This document shows positions 37,214 to 45,583 of a stretch of DNA of 64,000 nucleotides, piece by piece; position 1 is the stretch's first letter; every line of letters starts with the position of its first letter. The notes below the pieces were generated by a model that made no database searches, was not told the origin of the DNA, and saw nothing but the letters and a program-made list of their open reading frames with translations. Made by a program: the position numbers and the translations under genes. Origin of the DNA: Bacillota bacterium (GTDB lineage: Bacteria; Bacillota; Clostridia; Lachnospirales; Lachnospiraceae); NCBI GenBank assembly GCA_023411215.1, contig JAEYOY010000021.1, positions 1 through 64,000 on the forward strand, read 5' to 3'.

Positions 37214-37492
37214 CTACTCTCCGATATTAATATTGATCCTACGATTTACAACTCCCACAGTTTCTAAAGTTTTAACCATACGATAAATGGTTGCAATTCC
37301 AATCTTTGGATCAATTGAATTCGCATAATGATAAATATCCTTAGTGGTTTGAAACTCCTGATTCATAATAATATCGATCACTAATCTTCTCTGCTTAGTA
37401 ATTTTGATTCCATTGTCCCTAAGGGTTTTAAGCAGCTGCTCTTTGCTGGAATCTAATTTATCTTTTGAATTATCTGGTAATATTTCGTTCAA
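37214..37492 (-). CDS. Short Fur-like winged-helix regulator
   Basis: 92 residues. Contains the Fur DNA-binding half, with TKQRRLVIDII, TTKDIYHYAN and KIGIATIYRMVKTLETVGVV, but ends right after the second wing strand (RRININIGE). The dimerisation and metal-binding domain of Fur/PerR/Zur (about 50-60 residues) is absent. TTG start, six bases after AGGAGG. Its stop touches the ribosome site of the next gene, so the shortness looks native, not a frameshift. Possibly an operon-specific regulator. Confidence 0.8.
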   Translation of the reverse strand: MNEILPDNSKDKLDSSKEQLLKTLRDNGIKITKQRRLVIDIIMNQEFQTTKDIYHYANSIDPKIGIATIYRMVKTLETVGVVNRRININIGE

Positions 37493-37523
37493 GTTATTCC
37501 TCCTATTCTTCGCAATCCTCGGA

Positions 37524-39725
37524 TTATGCTACGAATAGACCACCGATTTGATTGATTAACAGTGCAACGATATAGGCGGTTATCATCTGCACTCCGATAC
37601 CAAAGCCTGTCAGCTTCCAGGTCTTTAATTCTCGCTTCATTGCGCCGACTGCCGCAAAGCAGGGCATACACAACAGATTGAACACCATATAAGCATAAGC
37701 TGCTGCCTTATTCGGGATATCATCCTTCATGGTAGTAAGAGCATTCTCATCGCCACCTTCAAAGAGAATTCCTTCTGCATAGATAGCAGAAGCTGCTTCT
37801 TCATCGTATATGCCATCTTCAAAGCCCATTTCTTCCAGTTCCTCAGTAGAATATCCCGAGAAGAACTCCTCCAGATATTCCGCCGTAATATCCTCATCAT
37901 AAAGCTGACTAAAGGTTACAACAACATTTTCCTTTGCAATCCATCCGGAGATTATACCTACGGTAGGTCTCCACTCACCAAAGCCTAAGGGTCTAAAGAT
38001 AGGTGCAATGACACTGCTGCCTTGAGCCAGGAAGCTGTCATCCATCTCACTCATAATGCTTCCATTCTCGTTAGCCGCTGCGTTCTTACCATTAAATGAA
38101 TTGATGTTAAAGTTTGAAAGTACCCAAAGAAGGATTGTGGAAAGGAAGATGATAGTACCTGCCTTAATGGCAAAATCCTTTATCTTCTCCACTGCATGAA
38201 TTACTACACTTCTTCCGGTAGGTATTCGATACTGAGGAAGCTCCATAACAAAATTGGAGGTCTCAGACTTATATACAAATTTATTGAGTAATAAAGATAC
38301 TATGATTGCGACCACAATGCTGAGCATGTAAAGGGAATAGGTCACCAAAGTCTTATTACTGTCTGCAAAAATGACCGAAACAAATAAGGCAAAGATAGGA
38401 AGCTTAGCACCACAGGGCATGAATCCTGTAATGATTGTGGTTATTCTACGGTCCTTTTCTGACTCCAGAGTTCTAGTAGAAGTAATCGCAGGTACTCCGC
38501 ATCCAAAGCCCATTAATAACGGAATAAAGGAACGGCCGGATAATCCAAAGCGACGGAAGATACGATCCATAACAAAGGCAACCCTGGCCATATACCCACT
38601 ATCCTCTAGTACTGAGATCAGAAGAAATAGTACCAATACCAAGGGAATGAAGCCGATTACTGCACCAATACCACCCATAATTCCATCAATGACAAGGGAA
38701 TAGACCCAGGGTGATGCATCGGCCAGTAGTCCCTCTAATAATCCGGTCAATGCACCCCAACCGGTTTCTGCCAGACCTGCCAACCAGATACCTGGACTAG
38801 GTAGACCTTCGATAAACAAGAAATTCTCGCTGAAGGTACAGGCAAAAAGGAGATACATAACCACTGCAAAGACAGGGATTGCCAAGAAACGGTTGGTAAG
38901 CAGCTTATCCAGCTTATCGGAATTGGTTTCAACATGACCGATACTGGACTTCTTTATCGCATCCTTTACCAGCCTTGCTATGTATTGATATCTAAGATCA
39001 GCAATTTTTGCTTCCAGATCGATACCTTTGCTTTTCTCTGTATTTTCTATGATACCTTTTACTTTTGTCTTCTTATCTTCTTCTAATTCTTCAAAGACCA
39101 CCTCATCCGCTTCAACTAATTTCAGTGCCTTCCAGTAGGTCTCTTCCTCCGTAGTCATGGTAAGGTTCTTTCTTACCTCTTCAATAACATCCTTAACCTG
39201 GGAATCGAAGAGCTCCGGTCTTGCAGTTAGCTTCTTGCTTTCTGCAACCTGTGCTGCAGCTTTCATTAGGGTGTCGAGTCCCTTTCCGCTTCTTGCAACG
39301 ATTCCAACCACAGGAACCCCTAAGAGCTTCTCCAATTTAAGAAAATCAATTTTGTCACCCTTCGCTTCTACCTCATCCATCATGTTAATGGCTATGATCA
39401 TGGGTACTCTGGTTTCCATAATTTGAAGGGTCAGATACAGATTGCGCTCAATGCTTGTTCCATCCAGAATATTAATGACTGCATCGGGTCTCTCTTTCAC
39501 AATATAATCTCTTGCTATGATCTCTTCTGCAGAATAGGGAGAGAGTGAGTATGTACCGGGAAGATCCAGAATAGTAATATCTTTATTCTTTCGATAAACT
39601 CCCTCCTTCTTATCCACGGTTACACCCGGCCAATTACCAACATGTTGCCTTGCACCGGTTAATTCGTTGAATAGCGTTGTTTTTCCGCAATTAGGATTTC
39701 CTGCTAATGCAATGATATAAGACAT
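37524..39725 (-). CDS. feoB: Ferrous iron transport protein B
   Basis: 733 residues. G1 GNPNCGKTTLFN (8-19), G3 DLPGTYSL, G4 NMMD; guanine-nucleotide-dissociation-inhibitor region to about 270, then eleven or so helices with two Gate domains (SYMARVAFVMDRIFRRFGL, the PxxxGFGCGVPA loop). It imports Fe(II). The C-terminus ends in a hydrophobic helix with no Cys cluster; that role is in the small protein downstream. AGGAGGAGCAAC precedes the ATG. Confidence 0.96.
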   Translation of the reverse strand: MSYIIALAGNPNCGKTTLFNELTGARQHVGNWPGVTVDKKEGVYRKNKDITILDLPGTYSLSPYSAEEIIARDYIVKERPDAVINILDGTSIERNLYLTLQIMETRVPMIIAINMMDEVEAKGDKIDFLKLEKLLGVPVVGIVARSGKGLDTLMKAAAQVAESKKLTARPELFDSQVKDVIEEVRKNLTMTTEEETYWKALKLVEADEVVFEELEEDKKTKVKGIIENTEKSKGIDLEAKIADLRYQYIARLVKDAIKKSSIGHVETNSDKLDKLLTNRFLAIPVFAVVMYLLFACTFSENFLFIEGLPSPGIWLAGLAETGWGALTGLLEGLLADASPWVYSLVIDGIMGGIGAVIGFIPLVLVLFLLISVLEDSGYMARVAFVMDRIFRRFGLSGRSFIPLLMGFGCGVPAITSTRTLESEKDRRITTIITGFMPCGAKLPIFALFVSVIFADSNKTLVTYSLYMLSIVVAIIVSLLLNKFVYKSETSNFVMELPQYRIPTGRSVVIHAVEKIKDFAIKAGTIIFLSTILLWVLSNFNINSFNGKNAAANENGSIMSEMDDSFLAQGSSVIAPIFRPLGFGEWRPTVGIISGWIAKENVVVTFSQLYDEDITAEYLEEFFSGYSTEELEEMGFEDGIYDEEAASAIYAEGILFEGGDENALTTMKDDIPNKAAAYAYMVFNLLCMPCFAAVGAMKRELKTWKLTGFGIGVQMITAYIVALLINQIGGLFVA

Positions 39726-39739
39726 GTTGCTCCTCCTGA

Positions 39740-39958
39740 TTATTCTATCGTAATTTGGCTGGCTTCGCTTTTTCTAAGACTTAGCTCATAGCCTCGAATA
39801 TTTATCTCGATTGGGTCACCTAATGGTGCTACCTTTATTACCTTTATCATCGCTCCAGGAGTAACTCCCATATCCATAATCCTTTTTCTTACCGGTCCTT
39901 TCTCTCCAATCGATGTAACAACACCTTCCTGACCAGGCTTTAGATCCTTTAACGTCAT
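39740..39958 (-). CDS. feoA: FeoA family protein
   Basis: 72 residues, SH3-like. LKDLKPGQEGVVTSI, KRIMDMGVTPGAMIKVI and the EINIRGYELSLRKSEA end are the FeoA motifs. Start at ATG 39958 (GGAGGT, six bases). Likely partner or regulator of FeoB G-domain. Confidence 0.92.
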   Translation of the reverse strand: MTLKDLKPGQEGVVTSIGEKGPVRKRIMDMGVTPGAMIKVIKVAPLGDPIEINIRGYELSLRKSEASQITIE

Positions 39959-40005
39959 CACTTACCTCCGTTATTCTAGATATTTATTTATGAAATCATT
40001 TCTTT

Positions 40006-40218
40006 CTATTCGACCATGATCATGGATGCAAGTCCACGGTTCAGTGCAATCTTAACACCCTTAATCATAAGAATCAGACCGCTTGGGTTCTCCCCGATTA
40101 CCTGTACACTCTCGCCTTTAATAAAACCAAGATCACGAAGATGCTTCTTCATCTCTTCTTTACCTCGAAATTCAGATACTCTTCTAATTTCACCTATTCC
40201 TAACATCGCCAGTGACAT
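40006..40218 (-). CDS. feoA: FeoA family protein, second copy
   Basis: 70 residues with the same SH3-like plan (MKKHLRDLGFIKGESVQVI, GVKIALNRGLASMIMVE). Divergent enough from its neighbour to be an old duplication. First gene of the feo operon, 47 bases before the other feoA. Confidence 0.92.
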   Translation of the reverse strand: MSLAMLGIGEIRRVSEFRGKEEMKKHLRDLGFIKGESVQVIGENPSGLILMIKGVKIALNRGLASMIMVE

Positions 40219-40242
40219 ACCGTTTCCTACCTTTCAATTTGC

Positions 40243-40259
40243 ATGATAATGATTATCAT
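40243..40259. promoter_or_regulatory. Fur box of the feo operon
   Basis: TGATAATGATTATCA (40244-40258), a perfect 7-1-7 Fur site, with one extra pair each side. It lies 17-40 bases downstream of the -10, where a bound repressor would block transcription. Confidence 0.85.
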
Positions 40260-40275
40260 TTACAAGTTCATTGTT

Positions 40276-40304
40276 ATCATATGGTAGAAAGAGAAAAAAG
40301 TCAA
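40276..40304 (-). promoter_or_regulatory. Promoter of the feo operon
   Basis: On minus TTGACT (40304-40299), 17-base spacer, TATGAT (40281-40276). Near-consensus sigma-A promoter. Confidence 0.75.
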
Positions 40305-40397
40305 GTGTTTTTGATATTGATTCTCATTTATTTTTGTTATTATTTTAACCCAATATATATTTGTCTCGATTCTTCGATGCTTTTTACACACAAAAAA

Positions 40398-40434
40398 ATA
40401 TCGATAAACGTATCTTTCACACGCTTATCGATAT
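40398..40434 (-). terminator. Terminator of the GNAT-HAD gene
   Basis: On minus ATATCGATAAGCGT pairs with ACGTTTATCGATAT and seven Ts follow. Confidence 0.8.
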
Positions 40435-40510
40435 CTCATCCGGTCATAACCCGTTTTCTCTATATTATTCTAAATAAAACTGCAGATACCTTCCTGTCTC
40501 TCCTAGTAAT

Positions 40511-41626
40511 TTATATTCTGACCCCCAATTCCCTAAGCTCTGTTAGCATTTGGTCATAATTCTTAACTTGTATCGTGTGGAAGCCGAAGGGCTTTGCTCC
40601 TTCCAGATTATCCGCCAAATCATCAAGAAAAACTGCTTCATTAGATTTTATGTTATATTGATCAATCAGTGTCAGATAGATCTTAGGCTCAGGCTTAATC
40701 GACTTTACTTCGTAGGAAATCACTCCTCCGTCAACATAATTGATGAATTCAAAGGTTGGTTTACTAAGGGCGAAATGCTTTTTGCTGTAATTCGAAAGGA
40801 GATAGACCATATATCCGTTATCCTTTAGTCCTTTTACGAAGTCCCTTGAATAAGGATATTCCTTTACAATCTGATCAAAGTTATGGAAAAAGGATAAGAT
40901 CTCCTGTTTTAATTCCGGATCCTTTGCAATGCTTTCTTCAATCAGCTCCTCTTCCTCTCGTTCACCGCGATCCCATTCATTCCAGAAGCCACTGAGTACG
41001 GTTGCATTAGCGATACGTTCTCTGATTTCCGGAGCATAGCCGCATTCCTCCAGGTATTCTTTCCAGCGAAAATGTGCTAAGACATTACCGATATCAAGTA
41101 CTATTGTTGTAATCCTAGTCTCCACATTTCTCTTCTCTGTTCTACTGTTCTTCTGGAAGGCTACCCTGGGTGCTCCACTTTCCAGATATATAATGCCGCA
41201 TTTTAAGTATCCGTTTTTCAAGAGAAATTTTTGCATAACCACATTATCCTCATGGGTATCAATTCGAATATTGGGGCATTGTTCAAAGCACCAATCGAGG
41301 CAAAAGGAAGCTACACCTTTCTTATGACTGGCGGAGCCAATTCGATGTATAACACCGTAAGGTGCATCATCCAGCCACTCCCCTTCATATATCTTAATAT
41401 AAGTGGGATCAATTCCTATCGTAAAGCAGAATACACCAACGATTTGACCCTCATCCAAGCAGACATAGCTTCTCCTTTCGTTGATGTCCTCTGTTATCAG
41501 TTCTTTGCTTGGATAACCGTTAATCCACTGATTTTGATTACCATGCTGTCTCATATATTGTCTGGCATGATCATAGATTGCCATAACTGTTTCCAATTCC
41601 CCCAGTGAGGTATGTCTTATCTCCAT
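40511..41626 (-). CDS. GNAT acetyltransferase - HAD hydrolase fusion protein
   Basis: 371 residues in two domains. 1-160: GNAT with GVIHRIGSASHKKGVASF (CoA loop, SHKKGV) and FLLKNGYLKCGII; 172-371: HAD class IA of the YihX type (IVLDIGNVLAHF motif I, LLSNYS motif II, KPEPKIYL Lys motif III, VFLDDLADN motif IV). YihX-like relatives act on phosphosugars. Fusing both is unusual; each part also occurs alone. The joint activity is unknown. Monocistronic, AGGATACACC upstream. Confidence 0.85.
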   Translation of the reverse strand: MEIRHTSLGELETVMAIYDHARQYMRQHGNQNQWINGYPSKELITEDINERRSYVCLDEGQIVGVFCFTIGIDPTYIKIYEGEWLDDAPYGVIHRIGSASHKKGVASFCLDWCFEQCPNIRIDTHEDNVVMQKFLLKNGYLKCGIIYLESGAPRVAFQKNSRTEKRNVETRITTIVLDIGNVLAHFRWKEYLEECGYAPEIRERIANATVLSGFWNEWDRGEREEEELIEESIAKDPELKQEILSFFHNFDQIVKEYPYSRDFVKGLKDNGYMVYLLSNYSKKHFALSKPTFEFINYVDGGVISYEVKSIKPEPKIYLTLIDQYNIKSNEAVFLDDLADNLEGAKPFGFHTIQVKNYDQMLTELRELGVRI

Positions 41627-41701
41627 TTTGGTGTATCCTTTCTGTAGCCCTGTAAGTTTGATTCGTGTTTCAAAAGTTCAATATGAAATTATCATAATTC
41701 A

Positions 41702-43762
41702 TTATGGGAGTAGTTTCTTAACTTCAAAGGCGCTGATACGATCCACTTTATAGGACGCATCCTGAAAGGCTGCCGATTCATATAATACATATACATATTT
41801 CCCATCAATTGCAATTCCTTCATTCATGGAAGGAACCTCGACTGTCTTTAAACTGCTGCCAAGATCCATACTACCGCTGTCCTCCTCCGAGAATTCCGGA
41901 AGATATACATCGATTTGGCGCATATAACCACGTAATCCCTTATATAACTGGCAGGAGCGGGACATAAGCAGATATCCTTCCTGTGTAAAGGCGATTCCCT
42001 GGACTCTGGTTGGCATGGTTATTGCATCTGATTTCGTTAAGGTAACATAGGTATCAAAATCATCTATATAGTAACTATACAACTTTGTACTTTTTAATTC
42101 GTTATAGGAGCCTACCCACAGCTTATCATTATAATAGGTGATATAAGATGCTGAGATACCTACCTTACATACCGAATGAAAATTCACATTAACACTGGGC
42201 TTTCCTGACTTTACAGCCGCAGTAATGTCGGAATACCATAATGCGGATACCTTACTTCCTGTTGTCAGGTATACACTTTTACCATCGTAGCAGATTCCTC
42301 CGACATGAGCATCAGTCGGTAATACCAGTGTGGTTAACAGCTCCTTTGTCTTCTTATCCATAACATAAATTACAGAAAGCTCTTCATCAGACAGATCATA
42401 AGCCGTAATCAACAGATAATTTTTAGCAAAAGTTATACTCTGGGGACACATGGTCGTGCTTTGGAAGCCGCCGACATTGGTGTTGATCAAGCCCGGAATG
42501 ATATAACTCTTTTTATAATTTACATTTTCTTTGAAGAATCCAATATTGATATAAGCAGCAGAGCCTTTGAAGGCTGCTTCATCTGCAAAATATTTAGCCT
42601 CTGTACTGGTAGCCTGGGGCTCTACAATGGTAACCGTCTTTACCTCAGACTTTGCTCCTTCGTAAACAACTCCTAAATATTCCTTCTTCGCCAGCATATA
42701 GTACGAATAACTGTAACCGGTTATTACATCCTCTACCATATAGGAAGTTGTATTCCCTGCCACTGTTGTCAATAAGGAATATCCGGAAAACTCATCACCG
42801 GAATAGATCTCATAGGATGTAGCTCCAGTAACCGCTGACCAGGACAATCTGGCCACTTTATCTCCTGATTTTATGCGAAACACTACCTTGGCGGGCTTTG
42901 TGCTAAGGTCCAAAACAGGTGAGGCTTCGCCATAAAAAGTGTTATTCACTCGATAAGCACATACCTTGTATTGGTAACTGGTTCCCGGTTTAAGCTTCGT
43001 ATCCAGATATGTTATAGTAGTGGAATCGCCCACATATGTAAAATCCTTTGCTGAAACTTCCTTTCGATAGATACTGTAGCCAGTAGCTCCACTTACCATG
43101 CCCCAGGACAGCCCGACTGAAGTATCTGTTATCTCCACAGAATTCAGAAGTTCAACCTTTCCCGGTACTGTAGTTGCCTGAAAGGGATCCGAGAAAACGC
43201 CATTGTAAGTCAAGCCATCCATCTGCTTTACCGCACGTATCTGATAGGAATAGATCGTACTGCTATAATCCGTTACAGAATAAGAATTAGACTGTACTGT
43301 AGCTTGAATATTATATGCTCCGGATGGTTCTTCCTTACGATAGACCTCGTAGAAGGACACATCCTGCACTGCAGGCCAGGTAAGCGTATAGGATGTAAGA
43401 CTTCTCTCGCTGATGCTTATATTCGTAACCTTCGCAGGCACTACCTGGATTGGAAGAGATAATGTCAGATTCTGATAACGAATTGTAATTACCTGGTTAC
43501 CCAATTGCTTATTGTTATAGCCTTCTACCACGTAATCCGTGATTGCACTAATGGTTCCGTCGCTGTTTTGGCCTGAAATCTCCATACCGGTAGAGTCAAA
43601 ATCCTCACCATATCCATAGATCACTTTATCCGGGTAACGTCCAAGCTGTATCTCATTGACTGTTGCAGTTGAACTCGCCTGTGCTGTATTCATACTTAAC
43701 AGATTGAACAGACCGAACGATACAATGGTTAGTAGGCATAATAATACTATTTTTTTCTTCAT
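41702..43762 (-). CDS. Secreted multi-domain protein with Fn3 repeats and a propeller-like C-terminus
   Basis: 686 residues. Signal peptide (KKKIVLLCLLTIVSFGLFNL to AQA, cleavage about 29). Then an Ig-like module (about 38-110, PDKVIYGYGEDFDSTGMEI), three Fn3-like domains (about 112-200, 203-290, 292-380, each with S-YTLTW or SWGxVSGATxY/ SWSAVTGATSYEI), and a beta-rich C-terminus (about 400-686) with repeating strands (TAYDLSDEELSVIYVMDKKT, ICYDGKSVYLTTGS, YNDKLWVGSY), perhaps a propeller. No anchor motif seen, so released or loosely bound. Function unknown. Confidence 0.85.
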   Translation of the reverse strand: MKKKIVLLCLLTIVSFGLFNLLSMNTAQASSTATVNEIQLGRYPDKVIYGYGEDFDSTGMEISGQNSDGTISAITDYVVEGYNNKQLGNQVITIRYQNLTLSLPIQVVPAKVTNISISERSLTSYTLTWPAVQDVSFYEVYRKEEPSGAYNIQATVQSNSYSVTDYSSTIYSYQIRAVKQMDGLTYNGVFSDPFQATTVPGKVELLNSVEITDTSVGLSWGMVSGATGYSIYRKEVSAKDFTYVGDSTTITYLDTKLKPGTSYQYKVCAYRVNNTFYGEASPVLDLSTKPAKVVFRIKSGDKVARLSWSAVTGATSYEIYSGDEFSGYSLLTTVAGNTTSYMVEDVITGYSYSYYMLAKKEYLGVVYEGAKSEVKTVTIVEPQATSTEAKYFADEAAFKGSAAYINIGFFKENVNYKKSYIIPGLINTNVGGFQSTTMCPQSITFAKNYLLITAYDLSDEELSVIYVMDKKTKELLTTLVLPTDAHVGGICYDGKSVYLTTGSKVSALWYSDITAAVKSGKPSVNVNFHSVCKVGISASYITYYNDKLWVGSYNELKSTKLYSYYIDDFDTYVTLTKSDAITMPTRVQGIAFTQEGYLLMSRSCQLYKGLRGYMRQIDVYLPEFSEEDSGSMDLGSSLKTVEVPSMNEGIAIDGKYVYVLYESAAFQDASYKVDRISAFEVKKLLP

Positions 43763-43899
43763 TATATAAGCAGCTCCTTATCAGTAAACATTTGGTAGTT
43801 TGTCTGCTTTATTATATGGTTGTAATTTGTCAATCATGTGGTAAAAAAGTGAAGAAAATATTAAGGTACCATCTGCAGCTATAAATTCATTCATATGAG

Positions 43900-44102
43900 A
43901 CGGCTGCTAGACATCCTGAATAACGAAGGAAGAGCCCTACGCTTACCTCACACACAGGTTGACGTACACCCAACCATAATGTATGCCACAGTCGAACATT
44001 AATGTTCGCCTCTGTCCTACATTACGATAGGCTGTTCGTCAAACAGTGCATTACGGTAAGCATAGGACTCTTCCTCCGTTATATCTATGCTATGACAGCC
44101 GT
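43900..44102. other. Large multi-hairpin inverted-repeat element
   Basis: A long closing stem joins ACGGCTG (43900-43906) to CAGCCGT (44096-44102) and 43922-43947 to 44055-44080 (26 bases, three mismatches). Inside are GGTTG/CAACC (43957-43975), a perfect palindrome CGAACATTAATGTTCG (43993-44008) within ACAG/CTGT, and CTGTT/AACAG (44032-44046). Multi-branched and without an ORF. Could be a structured RNA or a miniature element. It occupies much of the 439-base gap between the secreted-protein gene and the xanthine dehydrogenase operon. Confidence 0.65.
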
Positions 44103-44201
44103 TACTTCATTATTTGATATTAATTATTATCATGAATAATTACTCGTGATATCGACTGGATGGAACCCGGTACCGATAGTGCGGAGTTTACTCTTAAATC
44201 G

Positions 44202-44687
44202 TTACAGTTTTCCTAAGCGGCGGAGCATGGTCTTCTCAACTGCATTTATGATATTCTCATAGCCGGTGCAACGGCACAGGTTACCTGACAAGAGTTTACG
44301 AAGCTCTTCTCTGGTATATTCTTTGCCGCTTTCCAGTATCTGAACTGCTGTCATGATGAAGCCTGGAGTACAGAAGCCACATTGAACGGCTGCTTCATCG
44401 ATAAAGGCCTGTTGAATATCGGCCAACTCTCCGTTCGGTCTAAGTAAGCTCTCCAGGGTTCGGATACTCTTACCGTCTGCCCAGATAGCCAGATAGATAC
44501 AGGAGTTAAAGCATTCTCCGTCAATGATAACATTACAGGCACCACATTCACCAACCTCGCAGCCCTTTTTAACCGAAGTAAGGCGGTAATCATTACGGAG
44601 CATATCGGTTAAGGAAGCGCGGACATCTACCATAGTCTCGGTTTCTTTTCCGTTAATTGTACATTTGACTAATTTATATTGTGCCAT
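44202..44687 (-). CDS. xdhC: Xanthine dehydrogenase, 2Fe-2S subunit
   Basis: 161 residues. Plant-type cluster motif CEVGECGACNVIIDGEC (near residues 40-60) and the second cluster CGFCTPGF and GNLCRCTGYENI near 100-145. The subunit passes electrons from molybdenum to FAD. Its start overlaps the FAD-subunit stop (TAATG). Confidence 0.92.
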   Translation of the reverse strand: MAQYKLVKCTINGKETETMVDVRASLTDMLRNDYRLTSVKKGCEVGECGACNVIIDGECFNSCIYLAIWADGKSIRTLESLLRPNGELADIQQAFIDEAAVQCGFCTPGFIMTAVQILESGKEYTREELRKLLSGNLCRCTGYENIINAVEKTMLRRLGKL

Positions 44688-45568
44688 TATACTTCACCTC
44701 CCGAAAGCTTGATTGCTTCTAGCAAGCAACGATGAGCCATCTCTACGGCAATGTGCTGACGAAGAGCTTTGGAAGCACGCCAGCTGTCACGGGGCTTAAT
44801 ATCTTCTAGGACTGCTTCACTGATCTTCTTAAGTAGATCTACGCTAATCTCGCCGTTTCTTCCGACACCTTCTGCAGTGACAGCACGAAGTGGAGTAGGC
44901 CCCTGAACACCATAGGCAATACGCACATCCTCCAAGGTCCTCTTATCCGCAGACAGCTTCACATTCACGGAACAGCCTGAGGTTGCTATATCCATGGCAT
45001 TTCTCATTGCATACTTGATATAATGCCCCTTATACCCCACATAGCTTGCCTTAGGGATTAGAATTGCTGTCTGAAGTTCATCGGGATGAATATCAACTGT
45101 TCCTGCCTTAATGTAGAACTCCCTGATCGGTATGCAACGCTTTCCTGCACTGCCGGTCAGCTCAATCAGTGCATCCCAGGCAAATAAAGTAGAAGCAGAG
45201 TCAGCAGAGGTTACACCATTACAGGTATTTCCACCGATCGTACCGATATTTCTGATCTGTGGGCCACCGATCATATCCACTGCTTGGCCCAGTACATTAA
45301 TGTATTCTTGAATAATCGGATCCTTCGTAATATGAGAGAAGCTAGTGAGTGATCCAATTCGGATCGTACCATCTTCCGTAAGAGATACGCCACGCAGCTC
45401 ATCCAGCATATAGATACTGATAACTTCTTTGCCAGCGAGCTTTCCTTCCCGCATTTGAATTAATATGTCGCTTCCTCCGGCTAATATGATTGCCTGGGGA
45501 TGCGCTAAGCGAAGCTCTACCGCATGACTGACGCTGGTTGCTTCGAACATTTCCTTAATATCGTACAT
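44687..45568 (-). CDS. xdhB: Xanthine dehydrogenase, FAD-binding subunit
   Basis: 293 residues with AIILAGGSDILIQMREGK at the N-terminus and the FAD motif IGTIGGNTCNGVTSADSA around 110-125; the C-terminal CO_dehydrogenase-like domain follows. A 15-base gap separates it from the molybdenum subunit. Confidence 0.92.
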   Translation of the reverse strand: MYDIKEMFEATSVSHAVELRLAHPQAIILAGGSDILIQMREGKLAGKEVISIYMLDELRGVSLTEDGTIRIGSLTSFSHITKDPIIQEYINVLGQAVDMIGGPQIRNIGTIGGNTCNGVTSADSASTLFAWDALIELTGSAGKRCIPIREFYIKAGTVDIHPDELQTAILIPKASYVGYKGHYIKYAMRNAMDIATSGCSVNVKLSADKRTLEDVRIAYGVQGPTPLRAVTAEGVGRNGEISVDLLKKISEAVLEDIKPRDSWRASKALRQHIAVEMAHRCLLEAIKLSGGEV

Positions 45569-45583
45569 GATGTTTCCCCTTTC

